A stretch of 52,083 nt of DNA from an uncultured Clostridia bacterium (GCA_946184165.1 CAMHEN010000003.1:1-52083), one strand, 5' to 3'. Counted from the first letter of the stretch, positions 26,788-36,716 are shown. Translations and numbers: made by a program. Notes: a model not told the origin generated them from the sequence alone.

Positions 26788-28377
26788 ATGAGCAAAGACA
26801 TGTTCGATTACAGCGATCTTGACGCGATCCTCGCGGAGTTTCGCGGCGATACGGCAGCCTCTTCCGGGGAGCCTTCCCCTTCTCCCGCGGTCCGGGAGCC
26901 GGCGGAGGAGATCCCCGTCCCCGCAGCGCGGGAGATCCCGCCCGCGGAGGAGCCTGTCCCGCCGGAGGAGCCGGAAGCCCCGGCGCCCGCGCAGGACGCC
27001 AGCGAGGCCACGGTCCTCTTTGACTTTTCATCGCTCGATTCCCGTTTCGCCCAGAGCAGCCGTGAGGCCGAAGAGCCGGAGGAAGGAGAGGATCTTCCCG
27101 CGGCAGAGCCCGCCCATGAAAAGAAGCGCCTCTTCGGGAAAAAACCCAGGGCCGAAAAAGCCCCGAAACCCGAGAAAGCGCCCAAGACCCCCAGACCCGG
27201 GAAAGAGCCCAAGCCCCAAAAGCCTCCGCGCGTATACAGAAAGCGCCGCATCCCCTGGGCGCTGCGGGCGCTCCTGTCCCTGCTGTTCATCGCGCTGACG
27301 CTTGTGATCCTCGCCTGGGTGCTGCTGTATCTCCATCCGGCCTCCGGCAGTCTCGCCTTCTCGGGAACCGACACGAAACTGCGCCTTTCGGACAAGCTGG
27401 ACGTCTATGTGAACAACGCGGCCTCGGACGCCCTGGGTGAGCTTGCCTACATCCGCAAGATCTACACCCTGCAGGAGAGTCTCACCGTCGCCCCCCGGCC
27501 CGATCCCGGCGGCTTCGGCACCACCTACGACCCCGCCGATATCGAGGCGCTCATCAACCGCGCCTCCATTCTGCTGGACGGGCAGAGGATGATCTTTGAC
27601 CCCAGCGCGGATTTCGTCCCGGACGAGCCGATCCGTTACTACTTTGACGACACGATCCTCGTGATCGCCTGGAAGGAATATATCGAGCAGCGCTGCTGCA
27701 CCTTTGCCGAGGTCAAGGTCGCCCACGGCTCGCAGCTCCGGCGCAAGCTCGCGGAGGACAGCTACAGCTCCAGCGTCCAGCTCTACGCCTCCGACATGGC
27801 CAACGCCTCCAACGCGGTGGTCGCCATGAACGGCGACTTCTACGCCTTCCGCGATCTCGGCATCACGGCCTACCAGCGCAAGCTCTACCGCAACAACCCC
27901 GCCCAGGTGGATTCCTGTTTCTTCACAGCCTCCGGCGACATGCTCTTCTCCCGCGCGGGCGAGCTGATGGGCGAGGGCGAGGTTGAGCGCTTCATGGAGG
28001 ATAACGACGTGGTCTTCGCCGTGGCCTTCGGCCCGATCCTCGTGGACAACGGCGAGCTCCAGTACTGCGCCTCCTACCCCATCGGCGAGATCAACACCGA
28101 ATACTCCCGCTCCTGCATCGCCATGACGGACGAGCTGCACTACCTGCTTATGACCATCAACCACACGCCCGACGCAAGACCCCGCGCCACCATCAACGAG
28201 CTTGCGCGTATCATCTACTCCAAGAACGTCCGGAAGGCCTACACCCTGGACGGCGGCCAGACCGCGGAGATCATCATGATGGGCGGGCCCATCAACCACG
28301 TGGATTTCGGCTATGAACGCGCGGTCAGCGATATCATCTACTTTGCCACAGCGGTTCCGGAGGAGGTGCGCTCATGA
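26788..28377 (+). CDS. Phosphodiester glycosidase (NAGPA-like) family membrane protein
   Basis: Acidic/Pro-rich N-tail, TM, then NAVVAMNGDFYAFRDLGITAYQRKLYRN, AFGPILVDNGEL, YTLDGGQTAEIIMMGGPIN. Confidence 0.88.
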   Translation: MSKDMFDYSDLDAILAEFRGDTAASSGEPSPSPAVREPAEEIPVPAAREIPPAEEPVPPEEPEAPAPAQDASEATVLFDFSSLDSRFAQSSREAEEPEEGEDLPAAEPAHEKKRLFGKKPRAEKAPKPEKAPKTPRPGKEPKPQKPPRVYRKRRIPWALRALLSLLFIALTLVILAWVLLYLHPASGSLAFSGTDTKLRLSDKLDVYVNNAASDALGELAYIRKIYTLQESLTVAPRPDPGGFGTTYDPADIEALINRASILLDGQRMIFDPSADFVPDEPIRYYFDDTILVIAWKEYIEQRCCTFAEVKVAHGSQLRRKLAEDSYSSSVQLYASDMANASNAVVAMNGDFYAFRDLGITAYQRKLYRNNPAQVDSCFFTASGDMLFSRAGELMGEGEVERFMEDNDVVFAVAFGPILVDNGELQYCASYPIGEINTEYSRSCIAMTDELHYLLMTINHTPDARPRATINELARIIYSKNVRKAYTLDGGQTAEIIMMGGPINHVDFGYERAVSDIIYFATAVPEEVRS

Positions 28378-29372
28378 TCAATCCCATCGCCGTCTACAGC
28401 GGCAGCACGGTTCTGTACTGGAGCGCGATTATCATCGGCGCGGGCTTTCTGGCCGCACTGTTTATGAGTCTTTCCGTGCAGGCTACCGGCAAGGGCCGCC
28501 TTGTGGCCATGCTGCTTTTCTTCCCGCTGGCCCTGCTGTTTTCGATCCCGCTCTGCAGGCTGCTGCACTGGTACTGTCATCAGGAGCAGTACGGCGGTCT
28601 CGTCAAAGCCGTGACCGATTATACCGCCGGCAGCTATGTGCTCTCGGCCGCCATCCCCGGCGTCTGGATCGCCGCCTGGATCGCCGCGAAGCTGGACGAC
28701 GGGAACACCGCAAAGCTCCTGGACGCGGCGGCGCCGGGCCTCGCCCTCGCCATCGCCTTCGTGCGGCTGAGCTCTCTCTTCAACAACGCCTGCCGCAGCA
28801 AGATCCCCGTGACGAGCACCGTCCTGCAGCACCTGCCCTTCGCCGCCGGGATCACCAATTCCGCCGGTGCGGTGGAATATCGCTTTGCCACCTTCTTCGC
28901 CCACTTCTTCATCCTGCTGCTCCTTTGCGCGTGCATGCTCAAGTTTTATTTCAAGCGCCGCGCCGTCCCGATGAAAGCCGGACGTCCGGAGGGCAGCACC
29001 ATTATGATCTTCCTGCTGTATTACTCAGCCTCCGAGTTCGTGATGGACTCCACCCGCTACGATTCGAGCTTCCTGCCCATCAACGGCTTTGTCAGCATCG
29101 TGCAGATCATCGCGGCCGTGTGCATCCTCGTGCTGCTCATCTACTACAGCGTCCTCTCGGTACGCGCGAACGGGCGCCGCTTCTGGCACTGGCTGCTGTG
29201 GGCATTGTGGCTCGTGATGCTCGCCGGCATCGGCATGACGGAGTATCTCGTCCAGCGCCACGGCGACTGGTATATGAGCTGCTACGGCGGCATGGCCTTC
29301 TGCTGCCTCGGCCTCGCGATCATCGTACACCGCATGTATCTGAGCTGCTGCGGTGAGAGAGAAGCGGAATAA
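28374..29372 (+). CDS. Divergent prolipoprotein diacylglyceryl transferase (Lgt)-family membrane protein
   Basis: Polytopic; LAIAFVRLSSLFNNACRSK at the position of the Lgt signature. Confidence 0.65.
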   Translation: MINPIAVYSGSTVLYWSAIIIGAGFLAALFMSLSVQATGKGRLVAMLLFFPLALLFSIPLCRLLHWYCHQEQYGGLVKAVTDYTAGSYVLSAAIPGVWIAAWIAAKLDDGNTAKLLDAAAPGLALAIAFVRLSSLFNNACRSKIPVTSTVLQHLPFAAGITNSAGAVEYRFATFFAHFFILLLLCACMLKFYFKRRAVPMKAGRPEGSTIMIFLLYYSASEFVMDSTRYDSSFLPINGFVSIVQIIAAVCILVLLIYYSVLSVRANGRRFWHWLLWALWLVMLAGIGMTEYLVQRHGDWYMSCYGGMAFCCLGLAIIVHRMYLSCCGEREAE

Positions 29373-29404
29373 AATACGGGCTATGAAAAAGGCCAATTGA
29401 CATC

Positions 29405-29554
29405 GCAGGGGCCGACGCCCTCGGCGGCCCGTATGAGACAGTATGGAATTGTGCAGAAATCCCCGGCGAAAACGTGCATTTGTCACGTATTCGCCGGGGA
29501 TATGTGCATTTATTGAAATTCCGCTGCCGGGCCGCCGAGGGCGTCGGCCCCTGC
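29405..29554. repeat. Family B palindrome R1
   Basis: Perfect 27-bp inverted repeat GCAGGGGCCGACGCCCTCGGCGGCCCG / CGGGCCGCCGAGGGCGTCGGCCCCTGC around an inner hairpin ATCCCCGGCGAA...TTCGCCGGGGAT. Confidence 0.88.
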
Positions 29555-29609
29555 ACGGAACAGGCGGTGCGCAAAAAGGATTCGTTTTGCAGCCTTTTCT
29601 GCCGTTCCC

Positions 29610-31304
29610 TTATTTCTTATTTCCGAAAAGGCCGCGGATGATGGCGGTGGAGCCGGAGCGCATGGCGGAGGTCAGGGCATTCCGCGCGGCGCGCTTTGCG
29701 ATGGTCTGGGCGCTCGTGGTCTTGCCGCCGGTGGCAGCGTTGATGAGGTTTGTGGAGAGGGCGCCCACCACGGTAGAGGCGGCCGTCGTCGCAGCCTGCT
29801 GGGCGATCTTCTTTTTCTTCGCGGCCTCGGCAGCGGCGGCCTTCTCCGCGGCGAGAGCCTCCTTTTCGGCGGCCTTGAGGGCGGCGGCCTCCTCCTTGAG
29901 GCGCTGCTTCTCAGCGGCGGCGGCCTCTCTCAGGCGCTGCTTCTCGGCCTCGGCCTCGGCTTTCTTGCGGGCGGCCTCCTCGGCGGCGGCAGCCGCGGCC
30001 TCGGCGCGCTGCTTTTCAAGCTCGGCATTGGCGCGGGTGAGGACCTCAAAGGCAGACTCGCGGTCGACGCCTTCGCGGTACTTCTGATCCAGCACATCGC
30101 CGTAGATGCGGAGTCTGACCTCCTCGGTCCCGGCGGCGCCCATCAGACTCTGGGGCGGGAGGATGCTCGCCCGCTCGACGATGCTGGGGATGCCCTCCTC
30201 ATCCAGGAAGCTCACGAGCGCCTCGCCCACGCCGAGCTCCATGATGGCGTCCTCGGTCTTGAAGGCGGGGTTCACGCGGAAGGCCTTGGCAGCGGCGCGG
30301 ACAGCCTTCTGCTCGTCCGGGGTATAGGCGCGCAGGGCATGCTGGACCCGGTTGGAGAGCTGGGCCAGCACGTCTCCCGGGATATCGCTCGGGCTCTGGC
30401 TAATGAAGTAGACACCCACAGCCTTGGAGCGGATGAGCTTGACGACCTGTACGATCTTCTGCAGCAGAGCCTTGGGCATGCCGTTGAAGAGCAGATGCGC
30501 CTCGTCAAAGAAGAAGATCATCTTGGGCTTGTCGAGATCGCCCACCTCGGGAAGCTGCTCGAAGAGCTCGGTCAGCATCCAGAGCAGGAAGGTCGCATAG
30601 ACGGTGGGAGACTGAATGAGCTTCTGGCTGGAGAGAATATTGATATAACCGCGGCCGTTCTCGTCGGTGGCCATCCAGTCGGAGATGTCCAGCTCCGGTT
30701 CGCCGAAGAAGAGCTCTCCCCCCTCCTGCTCGAAGGCGAGCAGAGCGCGCTGGATAGCGCCGATGCTGGCGGCGGAGACGTTGCCGTACTCCACGGTGAA
30801 CTCCGCCCGGTTCTCACCCACGAACTGCAGCATGGCGCGCAGATCCTTGAGGTCGAGCAGCAGGAGACCGTTGTCGTCCGCGACCTTGAAGACGATGTTC
30901 AAAACGCCGGTCTGGATCTCGGTGAGACCCAGGAGCCTTGCCAGCAGCACCGGGCCCATCGAGCTGACCGTGACGCGCACGGGGTGGCCAAGCTCGCCGA
31001 AGATATCCCAGAAACGGGTGGGATAGCCCTTGTAGGAGAAGTTCTCGATGCCGAAGCGCTCAATGCGCGCCTGCATGTCGGCGCTGTCCCTGCCGGGCTT
31101 GCACATGCCGGTAAGGTCGCCCTTGATGTCTGCGAGGAAAACGGGCACGCCCATATCCGAGAAAGACTCCGCCATGACCTTCATGGTGACGGTTTTGCCG
31201 GTACCGGTGGCGCCCGCGATCAGGCCGTGGCGATTCGCCATGTTCGGCAGCAGGAAAAGGCGCTTTTCGGACTTTGCCATCCAGATTTTATTGTCTGTAA
31301 ACAT
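29610..31304 (-). CDS. HerA-like ATPase (DUF853 family) with Ala/Glu/Lys coiled-coil tail
   Basis: [61 protein letters not shown]. Confidence 0.92.
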   Translation of the reverse strand: MFTDNKIWMAKSEKRLFLLPNMANRHGLIAGATGTGKTVTMKVMAESFSDMGVPVFLADIKGDLTGMCKPGRDSADMQARIERFGIENFSYKGYPTRFWDIFGELGHPVRVTVSSMGPVLLARLLGLTEIQTGVLNIVFKVADDNGLLLLDLKDLRAMLQFVGENRAEFTVEYGNVSAASIGAIQRALLAFEQEGGELFFGEPELDISDWMATDENGRGYINILSSQKLIQSPTVYATFLLWMLTELFEQLPEVGDLDKPKMIFFFDEAHLLFNGMPKALLQKIVQVVKLIRSKAVGVYFISQSPSDIPGDVLAQLSNRVQHALRAYTPDEQKAVRAAAKAFRVNPAFKTEDAIMELGVGEALVSFLDEEGIPSIVERASILPPQSLMGAAGTEEVRLRIYGDVLDQKYREGVDRESAFEVLTRANAELEKQRAEAAAAAAEEAARKKAEAEAEKQRLREAAAAEKQRLKEEAAALKAAEKEALAAEKAAAAEAAKKKKIAQQAATTAASTVVGALSTNLINAATGGKTTSAQTIAKRAARNALTSAMRSGSTAIIRGLFGNKK

Positions 31305-31522
31305 GTGTCTGTCCCCCTGTTTTTAATATCATGTACAGATATTGTAGCACAGCAAGCACAAAGGCACAAGTTCAATGTCGCAATTCTTTTTATTTTTCCG
31401 CAGCCGAGGGGAAAATCTTTGCGTGTTTTGCTTTGCCCTGTTGTCTTCGGGGCGCTTTTATGATATTCTGATACAAATGAAAGATTTGTATCATTTTCCG
31501 GCGCAGAAAGAGAGGATGCCGC

Positions 31523-32317
31523 TTGAAGGACCGTGTCAAATCCGCCGCTGTTCTGATCTTGATCACAGCGGCGTGCATGCCCTTTGCCCCCGCACGAATC
31601 CTGTATTTCGGTGGGGCGGGCGCCCTGTGCGCCTATGAATACAGCAAGAATGTGGAGAAGCTCAACGCCCGCTGCACGCTCTGGGTCATGTTTGTGTATC
31701 TCGCGGCCCACGCGGTGCTGACGTTTTTTGACGCGGGCCTCTTTGCCTATTCGGTCTGCTTTGTGTTTTGCCTGTACCTCGCGCTCTTCTCCGGCGTCCT
31801 GCACCGGCAGGTCTCCGGCATCGGCGCCCTGTACACCCTCGCCGGGCTCACCTACCCCTGCGTGCTGTTCGGTATTGTCATGACCATCTCCGTCAGCCGT
31901 ATCTGGTGGCAGACGCTTCTGACGGCGGTCTTCGCGACCATCGGCTGCGACACCGCCGCGCTCTTCGGCGGGATGCGCTTCGGCAGACACAAGCTGGCCC
32001 CCGCCGTCAGCCCCAAAAAGACCGTGGAGGGGGCCGTGTGCGGCGCCCTGTCCTCGCTGCTGACGGGGGCGCTCGCCTGGTTCATTATCACCCGTGCCGG
32101 CGATCCCATCCCCCTGCCGCTTTGCCTTGCCACGGCCTTTGTCGGCTCCTGCATGGGCCAGATCGGCGACCTTGCGGAGTCCCTGCTCAAGCGCATGATC
32201 GGCGTGAAGGACTTCTCCAACCTCATCCCCGGCCACGGCGGCATGTTCGACCGGGCCGACAGCCTGCTCTTCTCCATCCCCACGGTCTACTTCTGTTTTC
32301 TCATCGCGGGGATCTGA
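31523..32317 (+). CDS. cdsA: Phosphatidate cytidylyltransferase
   Basis: CDP-archaeol/phosphatidate cytidylyltransferase signature SPKKTVEGAVCGAL...GQIGDLAESLLKRMIGVKDFSNLIPGHGGMFDRADSLL; TTG start. Confidence 0.94.
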   Translation: MKDRVKSAAVLILITAACMPFAPARILYFGGAGALCAYEYSKNVEKLNARCTLWVMFVYLAAHAVLTFFDAGLFAYSVCFVFCLYLALFSGVLHRQVSGIGALYTLAGLTYPCVLFGIVMTISVSRIWWQTLLTAVFATIGCDTAALFGGMRFGRHKLAPAVSPKKTVEGAVCGALSSLLTGALAWFIITRAGDPIPLPLCLATAFVGSCMGQIGDLAESLLKRMIGVKDFSNLIPGHGGMFDRADSLLFSIPTVYFCFLIAGI

Positions 32318-32342
32318 CACTGTGAAAAGCATCTCTTCGGAA

Positions 32343-32490
32343 CCGTAGGGGCGGATATCATCCGCCCGCGCGGCAAGAAAGAAACCGCGATAAAAAAGCC
32401 GGGCGAATTCGTATCCTATCACGAATTCGCCCAAATTCTACTGCAAATGATTTCGTTCTTTGCCGGGCGGCTGATAGCCGCCCCTACAGG
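32343..32490. repeat. Family B palindrome R2
   Basis: CCGTAGGGGCGGATATCATCCGCCCG ... CGGGCGGCTGATAGCCGCCCCTACAGG around GGGCGAATTCGT-ATCCTATC-ACGAATTCGCCC. Confidence 0.82.
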
Positions 32491-32515
32491 ATGTGAACAG
32501 CCTCCTGTATAACGT

Positions 32516-32598
32516 CGTAGGGGCCGATGCCCTCATCGGCCCGCCGTTTTCCGTTCTTTACGTGGTTCGGCGGGTCGATCCGGGGATCGGCCCCTGCG
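32516..32598. repeat. Family B palindrome R3
   Basis: CGTAGGGGCCGATGCCCTCATCGGCCCGCCG ... CGGCGGGTCGATCCGGGGATCGGCCCCTGCG. Confidence 0.85.
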
Positions 32599-32617
32599 TT
32601 TTTTGCATGAATACTTT

Positions 32618-34630
32618 TTATCTCTTATATCGGATCGCAAACAACAGGCCGAGGATGAGGACCACGGCGCAGGCCCCCAGCATGATCCAGGTCTCGGTGC
32701 TGACGGGCCGGGGGCCGGTCGGGATCTCTTCGGCAGCTTCATCCGCCGGGACCTCCTCTGCCGCCGGCGTCTGCTCCGGCCGCTCCCAGACGCCCATGGG
32801 CATGGGGGAAAAGGCCGGCCTCTCGCCGTCAACGCCCGGCATTTCTCCATCGAAATCCGGCGGCATGCCGTTCATCTCAGGCCCCGGCGGCATCTCGGAT
32901 GGCATGGGCCGCATATCCTCAGCGCCCTCGGGACGCTCGTCCCGGGGCATGCCGTCCCGCCGGTGCATCTGGCCGAAGTTCATGTTCCCGCCGAAGCCCT
33001 CGCTTCTGACGTCGCCGTAGGAGGCGGAAACCTCCTCCAGGGTGATGTGTTCTTCCTTCTCGCCGATCACGACGGTGTAGGTCTCGCCCAGCTTCATCCC
33101 GGGCGAGCTGAGGGAGACGGAGGAGAAGGCGCAGGGCGGCGTATACCGCAGGAGCACATTCCCTTCGGCGTCCTCCAGCATCACCTCGGTCCCGGCCGGG
33201 ATGCCGTAGCTGATGTTGTAGAGGACCGAGCACTGGGTGGAGCCGCTGCTGAAGCCCTCGGCCATCATATAGCTGCCGCAGGCGACCACCTCGCCGCCGC
33301 TGATCTCGCAGACGCCGCCGCTCTCGCTGCCGTAGTCGATGGCGCTGTTGCTGCCGGCGTTCGTGAGGCTGATAAAGACTGTGCCGCCGGTGATATAGAT
33401 GTCGCCGTTGGAGTCGAGACCGTCCGCGTCGCGGGCCACGTTGTTGACGATGGTGAGCGTCCCGCCGCCGATGTGGATCCAGGTCTCCTCGTCCTCTGTG
33501 CCGTCTCCGGTCGGCGCCCGGTCTCCGAACGTGCCCGGAAGGCCGAATCTGTCGCTGCCGCCGTTGGCATTCAGACCGTCATCGCCGGGGTAGATGGTGA
33601 TGTCGCCGCCGGTCAGGTCGATGGTCAGCGCTTCGATCCCCTCATAGCACTCGCTGATGGTAATCCGGCCGCCCGCGACAGAGACCGTCTTGTCGGCGTG
33701 GATCCCGTCGTCCCCGCTTGTGATATGCAGGCTCCCGTCTGTCATGGTGAAGCTGCCGCCCGCATGGACGCCGTCGCCCTCGGATAGGATGTCGAGACTG
33801 CCGCCCGCGAGTTCAAAGGCATCGGCGCTTTTGACGCCGGAGCCCGTGCTCTCGATGTCCAGGCTGCCGGAGCTGATATAGAGGATGCTCTTCTCCCCCT
33901 GCAGATCGACGCCCTCGTCCCCCGCCTTCAGGGAGAGAGAGGCGTTTTCGATCCGCAGGCCGTCGTTGACATGGATCGCGTCGCCCGGCGCCTCGATGCT
34001 GAGCGTGCCGCCGGTGATGACCAGCGTGTCGTTCACGTCGACGCCGTGCCCGGAGGCGGCAAGGATGCGAAGGCTGCCGCTGCCGTTGATGGTGAGATCG
34101 TCATGGCTGAAAAGGACGCTGTTTCGCTTGTCGGCCACGGCTTCCTCGCTGTATGTCTCGCCGCCGGACAGGCTGTTCTCCGAGCCCTCGGCCAGGGTCA
34201 GAAAGACCTTGTCCGCCTGGTCGACACGCAGGCAGGCGTCATCCGAACAGGTGATGTCCGCCCCGTCCAGCATGATCCAGACCTTGTCCCCGCTGTCCGC
34301 GTTGACAACGATGCTGCCGTCCTCCAGCGTTCCTGAGACCACATAGCGTCCGGGCTGGGCGATGACCACGTCGCCGCCGTAGGCATAGGCGCCGCCGCCG
34401 AAGACCCGTGCATGGTCCCCCGCGAGGGTGATGGTGGCCGCGCCGGAGAGACTCCAGCCGCCGTTGCGGTCGTTCCGGGTGAACCAGGCGGAATCGGTGC
34501 TGTTCTCCGCATCGCCGTCCAGGACGGATTCGAGGCCGAAGCGCCGGCCGTTTATAAACAGGACAGTGAGCAGAACTGTGCAGACAAGGACGGCAACGCA
34601 GATGAGATCAATATACTTGTGCGTTGACAC
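32618..34630 (-). CDS. Carbohydrate-binding-domain (DUF4353-like) right-handed beta-helix protein, membrane anchored
   Basis: N-terminal TM; repeated GGSLDIxSxGDGVHA / GGRITISECYEGIEA rungs; C-terminal TM. Confidence 0.82.
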   Translation of the reverse strand: MSTHKYIDLICVAVLVCTVLLTVLFINGRRFGLESVLDGDAENSTDSAWFTRNDRNGGWSLSGAATITLAGDHARVFGGGAYAYGGDVVIAQPGRYVVSGTLEDGSIVVNADSGDKVWIMLDGADITCSDDACLRVDQADKVFLTLAEGSENSLSGGETYSEEAVADKRNSVLFSHDDLTINGSGSLRILAASGHGVDVNDTLVITGGTLSIEAPGDAIHVNDGLRIENASLSLKAGDEGVDLQGEKSILYISSGSLDIESTGSGVKSADAFELAGGSLDILSEGDGVHAGGSFTMTDGSLHITSGDDGIHADKTVSVAGGRITISECYEGIEALTIDLTGGDITIYPGDDGLNANGGSDRFGLPGTFGDRAPTGDGTEDEETWIHIGGGTLTIVNNVARDADGLDSNGDIYITGGTVFISLTNAGSNSAIDYGSESGGVCEISGGEVVACGSYMMAEGFSSGSTQCSVLYNISYGIPAGTEVMLEDAEGNVLLRYTPPCAFSSVSLSSPGMKLGETYTVVIGEKEEHITLEEVSASYGDVRSEGFGGNMNFGQMHRRDGMPRDERPEGAEDMRPMPSEMPPGPEMNGMPPDFDGEMPGVDGERPAFSPMPMGVWERPEQTPAAEEVPADEAAEEIPTGPRPVSTETWIMLGACAVVLILGLLFAIRYKR

Positions 34631-34642
34631 CGCCGCGCCTCC

Positions 34643-35314
34643 TTATCCCATGTAATCGCCGCTGTAGCTGACCAGGACCGCGCTGCGCACGCCCTCGATA
34701 CGGGCGATCTCGTTGACGAAGTCGGTATTGCCGCCCCGGAGGCGGATCTCCACCGTGAGCTCCACCGCGTCCTTGCGGGCGGTCTTGCTCTTGACCGAGC
34801 AGCGCCCGGCATATTCGCGCAGGACATGCATGGCGGTCTTTTCGCTGCCGTGGCCGTCACACTCGATGACGACGATGAAGGGTCTGGACATGTCCTTGAG
34901 ATTTGCGAAAATGAGAAGGATGACGCCGATGATGACGCTGCCGAATACTGCGAGCGGGATGAGCCCCGCGGCCAGCACGATGCCCGCGGCGATCGCCCAG
35001 AAGAGGAAGGCGATGTCCAGCGGCTCCTTGATGGCCGTGCGGAAGCGGACGATGGACAGGGCGCCCACCATGCCGAGAGACAGCACGATGTTCGACGTGA
35101 CGGCGAGGATCACGAGCGTCGTGATCATGGTCAGCGCGATCAGCGTCACGCCGAAGCTGGAGGAATACATGACGCCTGCATAGGTCTTCTTATAGATGAA
35201 AAAGATGAACAGGCCCAGGCCGAAGGCCAGCACCATGGCAAGCGCCATATCCAGCACGCTCACACTGTTTACATTCTCCAGAAAGCTGGATTTGAAAATG
35301 TCCTGAAAGCTCAT
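34643..35314 (-). CDS. DUF4956 membrane protein
   Basis: TM helices, SLGMVGALSIVRFRTAIKEPLDIAFLFWAIAAGI. Confidence 0.9.
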   Translation of the reverse strand: MSFQDIFKSSFLENVNSVSVLDMALAMVLAFGLGLFIFFIYKKTYAGVMYSSSFGVTLIALTMITTLVILAVTSNIVLSLGMVGALSIVRFRTAIKEPLDIAFLFWAIAAGIVLAAGLIPLAVFGSVIIGVILLIFANLKDMSRPFIVVIECDGHGSEKTAMHVLREYAGRCSVKSKTARKDAVELTVEIRLRGGNTDFVNEIARIEGVRSAVLVSYSGDYMG

Positions 35315-35350
35315 ATGTTTTACTCCTTCTGTTAATTCAAGTGACGGCGC

Positions 35351-36028
35351 TCAATCGTAGATCCTGCACTGGGCGTATTTGGAAAAGGCCTCCGCCCGGC
35401 GGCCCGGCGTCTGCACGGCGTCCCGGATGATATCGGGCAGGAAGGCGTCCCACTTGACCTCAAGGAGGATCGGGGCGCCGCCCGCGGGGACGGTCACACA
35501 GTCCGGATTCAGAAAGTCCCGGCAGGAGAGGCCGGTGCGGATGTCATAGTCCAGCGTGACGCGGACATTGCCGGGGCGGTATATAAAAGGCTCGCGCGTG
35601 TAATCGACGATGGTTTTGGGGCGCAGGCCCTGATAGCGCATCTTGCAGTAGAGCTCCCGTACAAGATCTCTGCCGCTGTCCATCATCCAGTCGAGGTCGC
35701 CCTCTGTGATCTTCCGGGCCTCCTCCGCGCTCAGGGGGGCGCTGAACTTGGTGCCGAGACCGCCGCGCTTGCTCTTCTTCTCCAGGTGGATGACGGAGGG
35801 ATCGTTGTTGTACAGGCGGATGCGGAACTTCTCCCGCAGGTTAACCCCGTCGATTTTCTCGCGCAGGGCCTTGTCGCGCAGGTTGTCAAAGTAGAGGCTG
35901 CGGATCCGGTAGCTTCCGGATGCGGCGTGCGGGTCGAGGTCCATCACCGCCCGCAGGCGCTGCCTGAGCGCCAGCATGTCCGCGTAGCTGATCTCATGCT
36001 TCCACTCGTGCCGATATTGGAATTCCAT
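35351..36028 (-). CDS. VTC-domain polyphosphate polymerase-like protein
   Basis: YRIRSLYFDN, EKFRIRLYNNDPSVIHLEKKSKRGGLGTKFSAPLS, VTLDYDIRTGL, ILLEVKWDAFLP. Confidence 0.92.
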   Translation of the reverse strand: MEFQYRHEWKHEISYADMLALRQRLRAVMDLDPHAASGSYRIRSLYFDNLRDKALREKIDGVNLREKFRIRLYNNDPSVIHLEKKSKRGGLGTKFSAPLSAEEARKITEGDLDWMMDSGRDLVRELYCKMRYQGLRPKTIVDYTREPFIYRPGNVRVTLDYDIRTGLSCRDFLNPDCVTVPAGGAPILLEVKWDAFLPDIIRDAVQTPGRRAEAFSKYAQCRIYD

Positions 36029-36330
36029 GGTACATTCCTTCCCTTCCCTCGGCGTCTGTCGGAAGCATACACCGGAAATTGAAACGGGCCATCAAGAATA
36101 TGTAAAGAATTTGAAAAGACTACAGCAACCCATTTTGAAGATATTATATAGTCTCTCCCACCGGTTTTCAAGCATTTTGCATCTTTCGCCGCCAAGATTT
36201 CCCGCGCCCGCGCCCGCGGCAGAGCGGGCCGGCGGGCGCACTCTGCCGCACATCGGGAAAAAAGTTACCCTGAAATTAGAAATAATGCAGAAAACATTTG
36301 CTTTTTTGAACGATCGTGTTATAATACCCA

Positions 36331-36352
36331 CGATATCCGTCAATAGATATCG
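36331..36352. promoter_or_regulatory. Inverted repeat CGATATC-N8-GATATCG downstream of a TATAAT -10 box
   Basis: Perfect 7-bp dyad just 3' of TATAAT, upstream of the DUF6465 gene. Confidence 0.5.
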
Positions 36353-36378
36353 CATTCTGTAAGGAGGAGGTATTCCAC

Positions 36379-36663
36379 ATGGCACCCAGAAAAGCAAGCG
36401 AAGAGACTGCGGCTGCGAAGAAGGCTGCGCCTAAGGCCGAAGCTCCCGCCGCCAAAAAGCCTGCCGCCAGAAAGCCCGCCGCAAAGAAAGCTGCGGTCAA
36501 GAAGACTGCCGAAATTATCGTTCAGTCTCCTCTCGGCGGTGAGATCTCTGTTTCCGAGATTCTTGCCAAGGTCGGCGATGCTGATAAAGTATATGTGAGA
36601 GTCGACCAGAACAAAGCGTACTGGGTACGCGGCGAAGAGACCGGTGACACCGATCTTTGGTAA
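36379..36663 (+). CDS. DUF6465-type protein with histone H1-like Lys/Ala/Pro N-terminus
   Basis: KKAAPKAEAPAAKKPAARKPAAKKAAVKK then EIIVQSPLGGEISVSEILAKVGDADKVYVRVDQNKAYWVRG. Confidence 0.8.
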   Translation: MAPRKASEETAAAKKAAPKAEAPAAKKPAARKPAAKKAAVKKTAEIIVQSPLGGEISVSEILAKVGDADKVYVRVDQNKAYWVRGEETGDTDLW

Positions 36664-36670
36664 TCTCTCC

Positions 36671-36699
36671 ACCCGGCAGGACCTGCCGGGTCTTTTTTT
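36671..36699 (+). terminator. Intrinsic terminator of the DUF6465 gene
   Basis: ACCCGGCAG-GAC-CTGCCGGGTCTTTTTTT. Confidence 0.93.
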
Positions 36700-36716
36700 G
36701 TCTTTGATAATTTGAC

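Noticed and set aside
29405-29554. CRISPR array or simple terminator
   Set aside because: Not a direct-repeat/spacer arrangement; no cas genes in the window. Arms lack flanking T-tracts and recur with different centres, so a palindromic repeat element is preferred.
29610-31304. HerA-like ATPase as part of an antiphage system
   Set aside because: No NurA, SIR2, nuclease or other defence partner adjacent; neighbours are cdsA and a palindromic repeat, so housekeeping-type DUF853 is more likely.
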